Shown here piece after piece: positions 12,320-26,844 of a stretch of 64,000 nucleotides of DNA. The DNA comes from Lepidodermella squamata (lineage: Eukaryota; Gastrotricha): contig JBLDXI010000063.1 of the NCBI GenBank assembly GCA_047495785.1, positions 366,752-430,751 on the forward strand, written 5' to 3'. The position numbers and the translations under genes were made by a program. Each line of letters begins with the position of its first letter. The first letter of the stretch is position 1. The notes beneath the pieces are model-generated. The model made no database searches and had not been told where the DNA came from. It saw only the letters and a list, made by a program, of their open reading frames with translations.

Positions 12320-15300
12320 GAGCCTGAGCGTGCTGACATGGTTGTTTTCAGCCGTTTAAAGTACTGCCGGTATTCGGCATCATGCCCACTCGTGGCGAAT
12401 CAACGCCATCCGTGCATCATTCGATCGTGGCAGCAATTGCAAACGAAATAGCACCCGATTGAGGCACATCGCTGTTGACGCGGTATTCGCAGCAAGCCTG
12501 AGCGGGCTAACATGGCTGTTTTCAGCCGTCGCACGTACTGCCGGTATTCGGCATCATGCACACTCGTGGCGAATCAACGCCATCCGTGCATCATTCGATC
12601 GTGGCAGCAATTGCAAACGAAATAGCACCCGATTGAGGCACATCGCTGTTGACGCGGTATTCGCAGCAAGCCTGAGCGGGCTGACATGGCTGTTTTCAGC
12701 CGTCGCACGTACTGCCGGTATTCGGCATCATCCCACTCATGGCGAATCTACGCCATCCGTGCATCATTCGATCGTGGCAGCAATTGCAAACGCAATGGCA
12801 GCCGATTGAGGCACATCGCTGTCGACGCGGTATTCGTAGCGAGCCTGAGCGGGCTAACATGGCTGTTTTCAGCCGTTTCACGTACTGCCGGTATTCGGCA
12901 TCATCCCACTCGTGGCGAATCAACGCCATCCGTGCATCATTCGATCGTGGCAGCAATTGCAAACGCAATAGCACCCGATTGAGGCACATCGCTGTTGACG
13001 CGGTATTCGTAGCGAGCCTGAGCGGGCTAACATGGCTGTTTTCAGCCGTCACACGTACTGCCGGTATTCGGCATCATGCCCACTCGTGGCGAATCAACGC
13101 CATCCGTGCATCATTCGATCGTGGCAGCAATTGCAAACGCAATGGCAGCCGATTGAGGCACATCGCTGTTGACGCGGTATTCGCAGCAAGCCTGAGCGGG
13201 CTAACATGGCTGTTTTCAGCCGTCACACGTACTGCCGGTATTCGGCATCATGCCCACTCGTGGCAAATCAACGCAATCCGTACATCATTCGATCGTGGCA
13301 GCAATTGCAAACGAAATAGCACCCGATTGAGGCACATCGCTGTCGACGCGGTATTCGCAGCAAGCCTGAGCGGGCTAACATGGCTGTTTTCAGCCGTCAC
13401 ACGTACTGCCGGTATTCGGCATCATGCCCACTCGTGGCAAATCAACGCAATCCGTACATCATTCGATCGTGCAGCAATTGCAAACGAAATAGCACCCGAT
13501 TGAGGCACATCGCTGTCGACACGGTATGGCGTATGGCGTAGCGGCATGGCGTAGCGAGCCTGAGCGGGCTAACATGGCTGTTTTCAGCCGTCACACGTAC
13601 TGCCAGTATTCGGCATCATGCCCACTCGTGGCGAATCAACGCCATCCGTGCATCATTCGATCGTGGCAGCAATTGCAAACGAAATAGCACCCGATTGAGG
13701 CACATCGCTGTCGACGCGGTATTCGCAGCGAGCCTGAGCGGGCTGACATGGCTGTTTTCAGCCGTCGCACGTACTGCCGGTATTCGGCATCATGCACACT
13801 CGTGGCTAATCAACGCCATCCGTGCATCATTCGATCGTGGCAGCAATTGCAAACGAAATAGCACCCGATTGAGGCACATCGCTGTTGACGCGGTATTCGT
13901 AGCGAGCCTGAGCGGGCTAACATGGCTGTTTTCAGCCGTCGCACGTACTGCCGGTATTCGGCATCATGCACACTCGTGGCTAATCAACGCCATCCGTGCA
14001 TCATTCGATCGTGGCAGCAATTGCAAACGAAATAGCACCCGATTGAGGCACATCGCTGTCGACGCGGTATTCGCAGCAAGCCTGAGCGGGCTAACATGGC
14101 TGTTTTCAGCCGTCACACGTACTGCCGGTATTCGGCATCATCCCACTCATGGCGAATCTACGCCATCCGTGCATCATTCGATCGTGGCAGCAATTGCAAA
14201 CGCAATGGCAGCCGATTGAGGCACATCGCTGTTGACGCGGTATTCGCAGCAAGCCTGAGCGGGCTAACATGGCTGTTTTCAGCCGTCGCACGTACTGCCG
14301 GTATTCGGCATCATGCACACTCGTGGCGAATCAACACCATCCGTGCATCATTCGATCGTGGCAGCAATTGCAAACGAAATAGCACCCGATTGAGGCACAT
14401 CGCTGTTGACGCGGTATTCGCAGCAAGCCTGAGCGGGCTAACATGGCTGTTTTCAGCCGTTTCACGTACTGCCGGTATTCGGCATCATGCCCACTCGTGG
14501 CAAATCAACGCAATCCGTACATCATTCGATCGTGGCAGCAATTGCAAACGAAATAGCACCCGATTGAGGCACATCGCTGTTGACGCGGTATTCCCAGCGA
14601 GCCTGAGCGGGCTAACATGGCTGTTTTCAGCCGTCACACGTACTGCCAGTATTCGGCATCATGCCCACTCGTGGCGAATCAACGCTATCCGTGCATCATT
14701 CGATCGTGGCAGCAATTGCAAACGAAATAGCACCCGATTGAGGCACATCGCTGTTGACGCGGTATTCGCAGCAAGCCTGAGCGGGCTAACATGGCTGTTT
14801 TCAGCCGTTTCACGTACTGCCGGTATTCGGCATCATGCCCACTCGTGGCAAATCAACGCAATCCGTACATCATTCGATCGTGGCAGCAATTGCAAACGAA
14901 ATAGCACCCGATTGAGGCACATCGCTGTCGACGCGGTATGGCGTATGGCGTAGCGGCATGGCGTAGCGAGCCTGAGCGGGCTAACATGGCTGTTTTCAGC
15001 CGTCACACGTACTGCCAGTATTCGGCATCATGCCCACTCGTGGCGAATCAACGCCATCCGTGCATCATTCGATCGTGGCAGCAATTGCAAACGAAATAGC
15101 ACCCGATTGAGGCACATCGCTGTTGACGCGGTATTCGCAGCAAGCCTGAGCGGGCTAACATGGCTGTTTTCAGCCGTTTCACGTACTGCCGGTATTCGGC
15201 ATCATGCCCACTCGTGGCAAATCAACGCAATCCGTACATCATTCGATCGTGGCAGCAATTGCAAACGAAATAGCACCCGATTGAGGCACATCGCTGTTGA

Positions 15301-17596
15301 CGCGGTATTCCCAGCGAGCCTGAGCGGGCTAACATGGCTGTTTTCAGCCGTCACACGTACTGCCAGTATTCGGCATCATGCCCACTCGTGGCGAATCAAC
15401 GCCATCCGTGCATCATTCGATCGTGGCAGCAATTGCAAACGAAATAGCACCCGATTGAGGCACATCGCTGTTGACGCGGTATTCGCAGCAAGCCTGAGCG
15501 GGCTAACATGGCTGTTTTCAGCCGTTTCACGTAATGCCGGTATTCGGCATCATGCACACTCGTGGCGAATCAACGCCATCCGTGCATCATTCGATCGTGG
15601 CAGCAATTGCAAACGAAATAGCACCCGATTGAGGCACATCGCTGTTGACGCGGTATTCCCAGCGAGCCTGAGCGGGCTAACATGGCTGTTTTCAGCCGTC
15701 ACACGTACTGCCAGTATTCGGCATCATGCCCACTCGTGGCGAATCAACGCTATCCGTGCATCATTCGATCGTGGCAGCAATTGCAAACGAAATAGCACCC
15801 GATTGAGGCACATCACTGTTGACGCGGTATTCGCAGCAAGCCTGAGCGGGCTAACATGGCTGTTTTCAGCCGTTTAAAGTACTGCCGGTATTCGGCATCA
15901 TGCCCACTCGTGGCGAATCAACGCCATCCGTGCATCATTCGATCGTGGCAGCAATTGCAAACGCAATAGCACCCGATTGAGGCACATCGCTGTTGACGCG
16001 GTATTCGTAGCGAGCCTGAGCGGGCTAACATGGCTGTTTTCAGCCGTCACACGTACTGCCAGTATTCGGCATCATGCCCACTCGTGGCGAATCAACGCCA
16101 TCCGTGCATCATTCGATCGTGGCAGCAATTGCAAACGAAATAGCACCCGATTGAGGCACATCGCTGTCGACGCGGTATTCGCAGCGAGCCTGAGCGGGCT
16201 GACATGGTTGTTTTCAGCCGTTTAAAGTACTGCCGGTATTCGGCATCATGCCCACTCGTGGCGAATCAACGCCATCCGTGCATCATTCGATCGTGGCAGC
16301 AATTGCAAACGCAATAGCACCCGATTGAGGCACATCGCTGTTGACGCGGTATTCGTAGCGAGCCTGAGCGGGCTAACATGGCTGTTTTCAGCCGTCGCAC
16401 GTACTGCCGGTATTCGGCATCATGCACACTCGTGGCTAATCAACGCCATCCGTGCATCATTCGATCGTGGCAGCAATTGCAAACGAAATAGCACCCGATT
16501 GAGGCACCATCGCTGTTGACGCGGTATTCGCAGCAAGCCTGAGCGGGCTGACATGGTTGTTTTCAGCCGTTTCACGTACTGCCGGTATTCGGCATCATGC
16601 CCACTCGTGGCAAATCAACGCCATCCGTGCATCATTCGATCGTGGCAGCAATTGCAAACGCAATAGCACCCGATTGAGGCACATCGCTGTTGACGCGGTA
16701 TTCGTAGCGAGCCTGAGCGGGCTAACATGGCTGTTTTCAGCCGTCACACGTACTGCCGGTATTCGGCATCATGCCCACTCGTGGCGAATCAACGCCATCC
16801 GTGCATCATTCGATCGTGGCAGCAATTGCAAACGCAATGGCAGCCGATTGAGGCACATCGCTGTTGACGCGGTATTCGCAGCAAGCCTGAGCGGGCTAAC
16901 ATGGCTGTTTTCAGCCGTCACACGTACTGCCGGTATTCGGCATCATGCTCACTCGTGGCAAATCAACGCAATCCGTACATCATTCGATCGTGGCAGCAAT
17001 TGCAAACGAAATAGCACCCGATTGAGGCACATCGCTGTTGACGCGGTATTCCCAGCGAGCCTGAGCGGGCTAACATGGCTGTTTTCAGCCGTCACACGTA
17101 CTGCCAGTATTCGGCATCATGCCCACTCGTGGCGAATCAACGCCATCCGTGCATCATTCGATCGTGGCAGCAATTGCAAACGAAATAGCACCCGATTGAG
17201 GCACATCGCTGTCGACGCGGTATTCGCAGCGAGCCTGAGCGGGCTGACATGGTTGTTTTCAGCCGTTTAAAGTACTGCCGGTATTCGGCATCATGCCCAC
17301 TCGTGGCGAATCAACGCCATCCGTGCATCATTCGATCGTGGCAGCAATTGCAAACGCAATAGCACCCGATTGAGGCACATCGCTGTTGACGCGGTATTCG
17401 TAGCGAGCCTGAGCGGGCTAACATGGCTGTTTTCAGCCGTCGCACGTACTGCCGGTATTCGGCATCATGCACACTCGTGGCTAATCAACGCCATCCGTGC
17501 ATCATTCGATCGTGGCAGCAATTGCAAACGAAATAGCACCCGATTGAGGCACATCGCTGTTGACGCGGTATTCGCAGCAAGCCTGAGCGGGCTGAC

Positions 17597-17614
17597 ATGG
17601 CTGTTTTCAGCCAT
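17597..17614 (+). repeat. Conserved TTTT-loop hairpin, perfect 7-bp form (example)
   Basis: ATGGCTG, TTTT, CAGCCAT forms a perfect 7-bp inverted repeat. In most other monomers the right arm is CAGCCGT, giving seven pairs with one T-G wobble. The tggttg, tggatg and tttttaccg monomers weaken or abolish it. The perfect form is common in blocks B and C. It may be a protein-binding or cruciform-prone site, or only a chance feature of the founder monomer. Confidence 0.7.
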
Positions 17615-20151
17615 CGCACGTACTGCCGGTATTCGGCATCATCCCACTCATGGCGAATCTACGCCATCCGTGCATCATTCGATCTTGGCAGCAATTGCAA
17701 ACGAAATAGCACCCGATTGAGGCACATCGCTGTTGACGCGGTATTCGCAGCAAGCCTGAGCGGGCTAACATGGCTGTTTTCAGCCGTCGCACGTACTGCC
17801 GGTATTCGGCATCATGCACACTCGTGGCTAATCAACGCCATCCGTGCATCATTCGATCGTGGCAGCAATTGCAAACGCAATAGCACCCGATTGAGGCACA
17901 TCGCTGTTGACGCGGTATTCCCAGCGAGCCTGAGCGGGCTAACATGGCTGTTTTCAGCCGTCGCACGTACTGCCGGTATTCGGCATCATGCACACTCGTG
18001 GCTAATCAACGCCATCCGTGCATCATTCGATCGTGGCAGCAATTGCAAACGAAATAGCACCCGATTGAGGCACATCGCTGTTGACGCGGTATTCCCAGCG
18101 AGCCTGAGCGGGCTAACATGGCTGTTTTCAGCCGTCGCACGTACTGCCGGTATTCGGCATCATGCACACTCGTGGCTAATCAACGCCATCCGTGCATCAT
18201 TCGATCGCGGCAGCAATTGCAAACGAAATAGCACCCGATTGAGGCACATCGCTGTTGACGCGGTATTCGCAGCAAGCCTGAGCGGGCTAACATGGCTGTT
18301 TTCAGCCGTTTCACGTACTGCCGGTATTCGGCATCATGCCCACTCGTGGCAAATCAACGCAATTCGTACATCATTCGATCGTGGCAGCAATTGCAAACGA
18401 AATAGCACCCGATTGAGGCACATCGCTGTTGACGCGGTATTCCCAGCGAGCCTGAGCGGGCTGACATGGTTGTTTTCAGCCGTTTAAAGTACTGCCGGTA
18501 TTCGGCATCATGCACACTCGTGGCTAATCAACGCCATCCGTGCATCATTCGATCGTGGCAGCAATTGCAAACGAAATAGCACCCGATTGAGGCACATCGC
18601 TGTTGACGCGGTATTCGCAGCAAGCCTGAGCGGGCTGACATGGCTGTTTTCAGCCATCGCACGTACTGCCGGTATTCGGCATCATCCCACTCATGGCGAA
18701 TCTACGCCATCCGTGCATCATTCGATCTTGGCAGCAATTGCAAACGAAATAGCACCCGATTGAGGCACATCGCTGTTGACGCGGTATTCGCAGCAAGCCT
18801 GAGCGGGCTAACATGGCTGTTTTCAGCCGTCGCACGTACTGCCGGTATTCGGCATCATGCCCACTCGTGGCAAATCAACGCAATCCGTACATCATTCGAT
18901 CGTGGCAGCAATTGCAAACGAAATAGCACCCGATTGAGGCACATCGCTGTTGACGCGGTATTCCCAGCGAGCCTGAGCGGGCTAACATGGCTGTTTTCAG
19001 CCGTCACACGTACTGCCAGTATTCGGCATCATGCCCACTCGTGGCGAATCAACGCCATCCGTGCATCATTCGATCGTGGCAGCAATTGCAAACGAAATAG
19101 CACCCGATTGAGGCACATCGCTGTCGACGCGGTATTCGCAGCGAGCCTGAGCGGGCTGACATGGTTGTTTTCAGCCGTTTAAAGTACTGCCGGTATTCGG
19201 CATCATGCCCACTCGTGGCGAATCAACGCCATCCGTGCATCATTCGATCGTGGCAGCAATTGCAAACGAAATAGCACCCGATTGAGGCACATCGCTGTTG
19301 ACGCGGTATTCCCAGCGAGCCTGAGCGGGCTAACATGGCTGTTTTCAGCCGTCGCACGTACTGCCGGTATTCGGCATCATGCACACTCGTGGCTAATCAA
19401 CGCCATCCGTGCATCATTCGATCGTGGCAGCAATTGCAAACGAAATAGCACCCGATTGAGGCACATCGCTGTTGACGCGGTATTCGCAGCAAGCCTGAGC
19501 GGGCTAACATGGCTGTTTTCAGCCGTTTCACGTACTGCCGGTATTCGGCATCATGCCCACTCGTGGCAAATCAACGCAATTCGTACATCATTCGATCGTG
19601 GCAGCAATTGCAAACGAAATAGCACCCGATTGAGGCACATCGCTGTTGACGCGGTATTCCCAGCGAGCCTGAGCGGGCTAACATGGCTGTTTTCAGCCGT
19701 CACACGTACTGCCAGTATTCGGCATCATGCCCACTCGTGGCGAATCAACGCCATCCGTGCATCATTCGATCGTGGCAGCAATTGCAAACGAAATAGCACC
19801 CGATTGAGGCACATCGCTGTCGACGCGGTATTCGCAGCGAGCCTGAGCGGGCTGACATGGCTGTTTTCAGCCGTTTCACGTACTGCCGGTATTCGGCATC
19901 ATGCCCACTCGTGGCGAATCAACGCCATCCGTGCATCATTCGATCTTGGCAGCAATTGCAAACGAAATAGCACCCGATTGAGGCACATCGCTGTCGACGC
20001 GGTATTCGCAGCGAGCCTGAGCGGGCTGACATGGTTGTTTTCAGCCGTTTAAAGTACTGCCGGTATTCGGCATCATGCCCACTCGTGGCGAATCAACGCC
20101 ATCCGTGAATCATTCGATCGTGGCAGCAATTGCAAACGCAATAGCACTCGA

Positions 20152-22935
20152 TTGAGGCACATCGCTGTTGACGCGTTATTCGTAGCGAGCCTGAGCGGGC
20201 TAACATGGCTGTTTTCAGCCGTCGCACGTACTGCCGGTATTCGGCATCATGCCCACTCGTGGCGAATCAACGCCATCCGTGAATCATTCGATCGTGGCAG
20301 CAATTGCAAACGAAATAGCACCCGATTGAGGCACATCGCTGTTGACGCGGTATTCGTAGCGAGCCTGAGCGGGCTGACATGGCTGTTTTCAGCCATCGCA
20401 CGTACTGCCGGTATTCGGCATCATGCCCACTCGTGGCAAATCAACGCAATCCGTACATCATTCGATCGTGGCAGCAATTGCAAACGAAATAGCACCCGAT
20501 TGAGGCACATCGCTGTTGACGCGGTATTCCCAGCGAGCCTGAGCGGGCTAACATGGTTGTTTTCAGCCGTTTAAAGTACTGCCGGTATTCGGCATCATGC
20601 CCACTCGTGGCGAATCAACGCCATCCGTGCATCATTCGATCGTGGCAGCAATTGCAAACGCAATAGCACCCGATTGAGGCACATCGCTGTTGACGCGGTA
20701 TTCGTAGCGAGCCCGAGCGGGCTAACATGGCTGTTTTCAGCCGTCGCACGTACTGCCGGTATTCGGCATCATGCACACTCGTGGCGAATCAACGCCATCC
20801 GTGCATCATTCGATCGTGGCAGCAATTGCAAACGAAATAGCACCCGATTGAGGCACATCGCTGTTGACGCGGTATTCGCAGCAAGCCTGAGCGGGCTAAC
20901 ATGGCTGTTTTCAGCCGTTTCACGTACTGCCGGTATTCGGCATCATGCCCACTCGTGGCGAATCAACGCCATCCGTGAATCATTCGATCGTGGCAGCAAT
21001 TGCAAACGCAATAGCACTCGATTGAGGCACATCGCTGTTGACGCGGTATTCGTAGCGAGCCTGAGCGGGCTGACATGGCTGTTTTCAGCCATCGCACGTA
21101 CTGCCGGTATTCGGCATCATGCCCACTCGTGGCAAATCAACGCAATCCGTACATCATTCGATCGTGGCAGCAATTGCAAACGAAATAGCACCCGATTGAG
21201 GCACATCGCTGTTGACGCGGTATTCCCAGCGAGCCTGAGCGGGCTAACATGGTTGTTTTCAGCCGTTTAAAGTACTGCCGGTATTCGGCATCATGCCCAC
21301 TCGTGGCGAATCAACGCCATCCGTGCATCATTCGATCTTGGCAGCAATTGCAAACGAAATAGCACCCGATTGAGGCACATCGCTGTCGACGCGGTATTCG
21401 CAGCGAGCCTGAGCGGGCTGACATGGTTGTTTTCAGCCGTTTAAAGTACTGCCGGTATTCGGCATCATGCCCACTCGTGGCGAATCAACGCCATCCGTGA
21501 ATCATTCGATCGTGGCAGCAATTGCAAACGCAATAGCACTCGATTGAGGCACATCGCTGTTGACGCGTTATTCGTAGCGAGCCTGAGCGGGCTAACATGG
21601 CTGTTTTCAGCCGTCGCACGTACTGCCGGTATTCGGCATCATGCCCACTCGTGGCGAATCAACGCCATCCGTGCATCATTCGATCGTGGCAGCAATTGCA
21701 AACGAAATAGCACCCGATTGAGGCACATCGCTGTTGACGCGGTATTCGTAGCGAGCCTGAGCGGGCTGACATGGCTGTTTTCAGCCATCGCACGTACTGC
21801 CGGTATTCGGCATCATGCCCACTCGTGGCAAATCAACGCAATCCGTACATCATTCGATCGTGGCAGCAATTGCAAACGAAATAGCACCCGATTGAGGCAC
21901 ATCGCTGTTGACGCGGTATTCCCAGCGAGCCTGAGCGGGCTAACATGGTTGTTTTCAGCCGTTTAAAGTACTGCCGGTATTCGGCATCATGCCCACTCGT
22001 GGCGAATCAACGCCATCCGTGCATCATTCGATCGTGGCAGCAATTGCAAACGCAATAGCACCCGATTGAGGCACATCGCTGTTGACGCGGTATTCGTAGC
22101 GAGCCCGAGCGGGCTAACATGGCTGTTTTCAGCCGTCGCACGTACTGCCGGTATTCGGCATCATGCACACTCGTGGCGAATCAACGCCATCCGTGCATCA
22201 TTCGATCGTGGCAGCAATTGCAAACGAAATAGCACCCGATTGAGGCACATCGCTGTTGACACGGTATTCGCAGCAAGCCTGAGCGGGCTGACATGGCTGT
22301 TTTCAGCCATCGCACGTACTGACGGTATTCGGCATCATGCACACTCGTGGCGAATCAACGCCATCCGTGCATCATTCGATCGTGGCAGCAATTGCAAACG
22401 AAATAGCACCCGATTGAGGCACATCGCTGTTGACGCGGTATTCGTAGCGAGCCTGAGCGGGCTAACATGGCTGTTTTCAGCCGTCGCACGTACTGCCGGT
22501 ATTCGGCATCATGCACACTCGTGGCGAATCAACGCCATCCGTGCATCATTCGATCGTGGCAGCAATTGCAAACGAAATAGCACCCGATTGAGGCACATCG
22601 CTGTCGACGCGGTATTCGCAGCGAGCCTGAGCGGGCTGACATGGTTGTTTTCAGCCGTTTAAAGTACTGCCGGTATTCGGCATCATGCCCACTCGTGGCG
22701 AATCAACGCCATCCGTGCATCATTCGATCGTGGCAGCAATTGCAAACGCAATAGCACCCGATTGAGGCACATCGCTGTTGACGCGGTATTCGTAGCGAGC
22801 CTGAGCGGGCTAACATGGCTGTTTTCAGCCGTCGCACGTACTGCCGGTATTCGGCATCATGCACACTCGTGGCGAATCAACGCCATCCGTGCATCATTCG
22901 ATCGTGGCAGCAATTGCAAACGAAATAGCACCCGA
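20152..22935 (+). repeat. 1,392-bp (eight-monomer) tandem duplication
   Basis: The region from 20,152 (with the rare cgttattcg) recurs at 21,544, an offset of exactly 8 x 174. The interval 20,674-20,8xx also matches 22,066-22,2xx, carrying the rare gcccgagcgg. The copies then diverge: the second has the tgacacgg unit where the first has gaatcattcg, so this is a partial or recombined duplicate. The right edge is approximate. Confidence 0.7.
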
Positions 22936-25900
22936 TTGAGGCACATCGCTGTTGACGCGGTATTCGCAGCAAGCCTGAGCGGGCTGACATGGCTGTTTTC
23001 AGCCATCGCACGTACTGCCGGTATTCGGCATCATCCCACTCATGGCGAATCTACGCCATCCGTGCATCATTCGATCTTGGCAGCAATTGCAAACGAAATA
23101 GCACCCGATTGAGGCACATCGCTGTCGACGCGGTATTCGCAGCGAGCCTGAGCGGGCTGACATGGTTGTTTTCAGCCGTTTAAAGTACTGCCGGTATTCG
23201 GCATCATGCCCACTCGTGGCGAATCAACGCCATCCGTGCATCATTCGATCTTGGCAGCAATTGCAAACGAAATAGCACCCGATTGAGGCACATCGCTGTC
23301 GACGCGGTATTCGCAGCAAGCCTGAGCGGGCTAACATGGCTGTTTTCAGCCGTTTAAAGTACTGCCGGTATTCGGCATCATGCCCACTCGTGGCGAATCA
23401 ACGCCATCCGTGCATCATTCGATCGTGGCAGCAATTGCAAACGCAATAGCACCCGATTGAGGCACATCGCTGTTGACGCGGTATTCGTAGCGAGCCCGAG
23501 CGGGCTAACATGGCTGTTTTCAGCCGTCGCACGTACTGCCGGTATTCGGCATCATGCACACTCGTGGCGAATCAACGCCATCCGTGCATCATTCGATCGT
23601 GGCAGCAATTGCAAACGAAATAGCACCCGATTGAGGCACATCGCTGTTGACACGGTATTCGCAGCAAGCCTGAGCGGGCTGACATGGCTGTTTTCAGCCA
23701 TCGCACGTACTGACGGTATTCGGCATCATGCACACTCGTGGCGAATCAACGCCATCCGTGCATCATTCGATCGTGGCAGCAATTGCAAACGAAATAGCAC
23801 CCGATTGAGGCACATCGCTGTCGACGCGGTATTCGCAGCGAGCCTGAGCGGGCTGACATGGTTGTTTTCAGCCGTTTAAAGTACTGCCGGTATTCGGCAT
23901 CATGCCCACTCGTGGCGAATCAACGCCATCCGTGAATCATTCGATCGTGGCAGCAATTGCAAACGCAATAGCACTCGATTGAGGCACATCGCTGTTGACG
24001 CGTTATTCGTAGCGAGCCTGAGCGGGCTAACATGGCTGTTTTCAGCCGTCGCACGTACTGCCGGTATTCGGCATCATGCACACTCGTGGCGAATCAACGC
24101 CATCCGTGCATCATTCGATCGTGGCAGCAATTGCAAACGAAATAGCACCCGATTGAGGCACATCGCTGTTGACGCGGTATTCGTAGCGAGCCTGAGCGGG
24201 CTGACATGGCTGTTTTCAGCCATCGCACGTACTGCCGGTATTCGGCATCATGCCCACTCGTGGCAAATCAACGCAATCCGTACATCATTCGATCGTGGCA
24301 GCAATTGCAAACGAAATAGCACCCGATTGAGGCACATCGCTGTTGACGCGGTATTCCCAGCGAGCCTGAGCGGGCTAACATGGTTGTTTTCAGCCGTTTA
24401 AAGTACTGCCGGTATTCGGCATCATGCCCACTCGTGGCGAATCAACGCCATCCGTGCATCATTCGATCGTGGCAGCAATTGCAAACGCAATAGCACCCGA
24501 TTGAGGCACATCGCTGTTGACGCGGTATTCGTAGCGAGCCCGAGCGGGCTAACATGGCTGTTTTCAGCCGTCGCACGTACTGCCGGTATTCGGCATCATG
24601 CACACTCGTGGCGAATCAACGCCATCCGTGCATCATTCGATCGTGGCAGCAATTGCAAACGAAATAGCACCCGATTGAGGCACATCGCTGTTGACACGGT
24701 ATTCGCAGCAAGCCTGAGCGGGCTGACATGGCTGTTTTCAGCCATCGCACGTACTGACGGTATTCGGCATCATGCACACTCGTGGCGAATCAACGCCATC
24801 CGTGCATCATTCGATCGTGGCAGCAATTGCAAACGAAATAGCACCCGATTGAGGCACATCGCTGTTGACGCGGTATTCGCAGCAAGCCTGAGCGGGCTGA
24901 CATGGCTGTTTTCAGCCATCGCACGTACTGCCGGTATTCGGCATCATCCCACTCATGGCGAATCTACGCCATCCGTGCATCATTCGATCTTGGCAGCAAT
25001 TGCAAACGAAATAGCACCCGATTGAGGCACATCGCTGTCGACGCGGTATTCGCAGCGAGCCTGAGCGGGCTGACATGGTTGTTTTCAGCCGTTTAAAGTA
25101 CTGCCGGTATTCGGCATCATGCCCACTCGTGGCGAATCAACGCCATCCGTGCATCATTCGATCTTGGCAGCAATTGCAAACGAAATAGCACCCGATTGAG
25201 GCACATCGCTGTCGACGCGGTATTCGCAGCGAGCCTGAGCGGGCTGACATGGTTGTTTTCAGCCGTTTAAAGTACTGCCGGTATTCGGCATCATGCCCAC
25301 TCGTGGCGAATCAACGCCATCCGTGCATCATTCGATCGTGGCAGCAATTGCAAACGAAATAGCACCCGATTGAGGCACATCGCTGTTGACGCGGTATTCC
25401 CAGCGAGCCTGAGCGGGCTAACATGGCTGTTTTCAGCCGTCGCACGTACTGCCGGTATTCGGCATCATGCACACTCGTGGCTAATCAACGCCATCCGTGC
25501 ATCATTCGATCGTGGCAGCAATTGCAAACGAAATAGCACCCGATTGAGGCACATCGCTGTTGACGCGGTATTCGCAGCAAGCCTGAGCGGGCTAACATGG
25601 CTGTTTTCAGCCGTTTCACGTACTGCCGGTATTCGGCATCATGCCCACTCGTGGCAAATCAACGCAATTCGTACATCATTCGATCGTGGCAGCAATTGCA
25701 AACGAAATAGCACCCGATTGAGGCACATCGCTGTTGACGCGGTATTCCCAGCGAGCCTGAGCGGGCTAACATGGCTGTTTTCAGCCGTCACACGTACTGC
25801 CAGTATTCGGCATCATGCCCACTCGTGGCGAATCAACGCCATCCGTGCATCATTCGATCGTGGCAGCAATTGCAAACGAAATAGCACCCGATTGAGGCAC

Positions 25901-26844
25901 ATCGCTGTCGACGCGGTATTCGCAGCGAGCCTGAGCGGGCTGACATGGTTGTTTTCAGCCGTTTAAAGTACTGCCGGTATTCGGCATCATGCCCACTCGT
26001 GGCGAATCAACGCCATCCGTGCATCATTCGATCGTGGCAGCAATTGCAAACGCAATAGCACCCGATTGAGGCACATCGCTGTTGACGCGGTATTCGCAGC
26101 AAGCCTGAGCGGGCTGACATGGCTGTTTTCAGCCATCGCACGTACTGCCGGTATTCGGCATCATCCCACTCATGGCGAATCTACGCCATCCGTGCATCAT
26201 TCGATCTTGGCAGCAATTGCAAACGAAATAGCACCCGATTGAGGCACATCGCTGTCGACGCGGTATTCGCAGCGAGCCTGAGCGGGCTGACATGGTTGTT
26301 TTCAGCCGTTTAAAGTACTGCCGGTATTCGGCATCATGCCCACTCGTGGCGAATCAACGCCATCCGTGCATCATTCGATCTTGGCAGCAATTGCAAACGA
26401 AATAGCACCCGATTGAGGCACATCGCTGTTGACGCGGTATTCGCAGCAAGCCTGAGCGGGCTAACATGGCTGTTTTCAGCCGTTTCACGTACTGCCGGTA
26501 TTCGGCATCATGCCCACTCGTGGCGAATCAACGCCATCCGTGCATCATTCGATCGTGGCAGCAATTGCAAACGCAATGGCAGCCGATTGAGGCACATCGC
26601 TGTTGACGCGGTATTCCCAGCGAGCCTGAGCGGGCTAACATGGTTGTTTTCAGCCGTTTAAAGTACTGCCGGTATTCGGCATCATGCCCACTCGTGGCGA
26701 ATCAACGCCATCCGTGCATCATTCGATCGTGGCAGCAATTGCAAACGCAATAGCACCCGATTGAGGCACATCGCTGTCGACGCGGTATTCGCAGCGAGCC
26801 TGAGCGGGCTGACATGGTTGTTTTCAGCCGTTTAAAGTACTGCC

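Larger units (their letters stand above)
1..14967 (+). repeat. Array block A (195-bp monomer-rich)
   Basis: This block holds 15 of the 19 monomers carrying the 21-bp gain, together with common cgtcacacg and cgtttcacg alternatives and the tttttaccg variant (near 1,175, 1,548, 8,270, 9,677, 11,262 and 11,804). Two internal higher-order repeats are clear: 1,408 bp (eight monomers) and 542 bp (three monomers). The right border is set at the last 195-bp monomer before the block B types dominate; B-like tcccag units already appear at 10,687 and 14,593, so the border is a gradient rather than a point. No gene was found anywhere in it. Confidence 0.8.
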
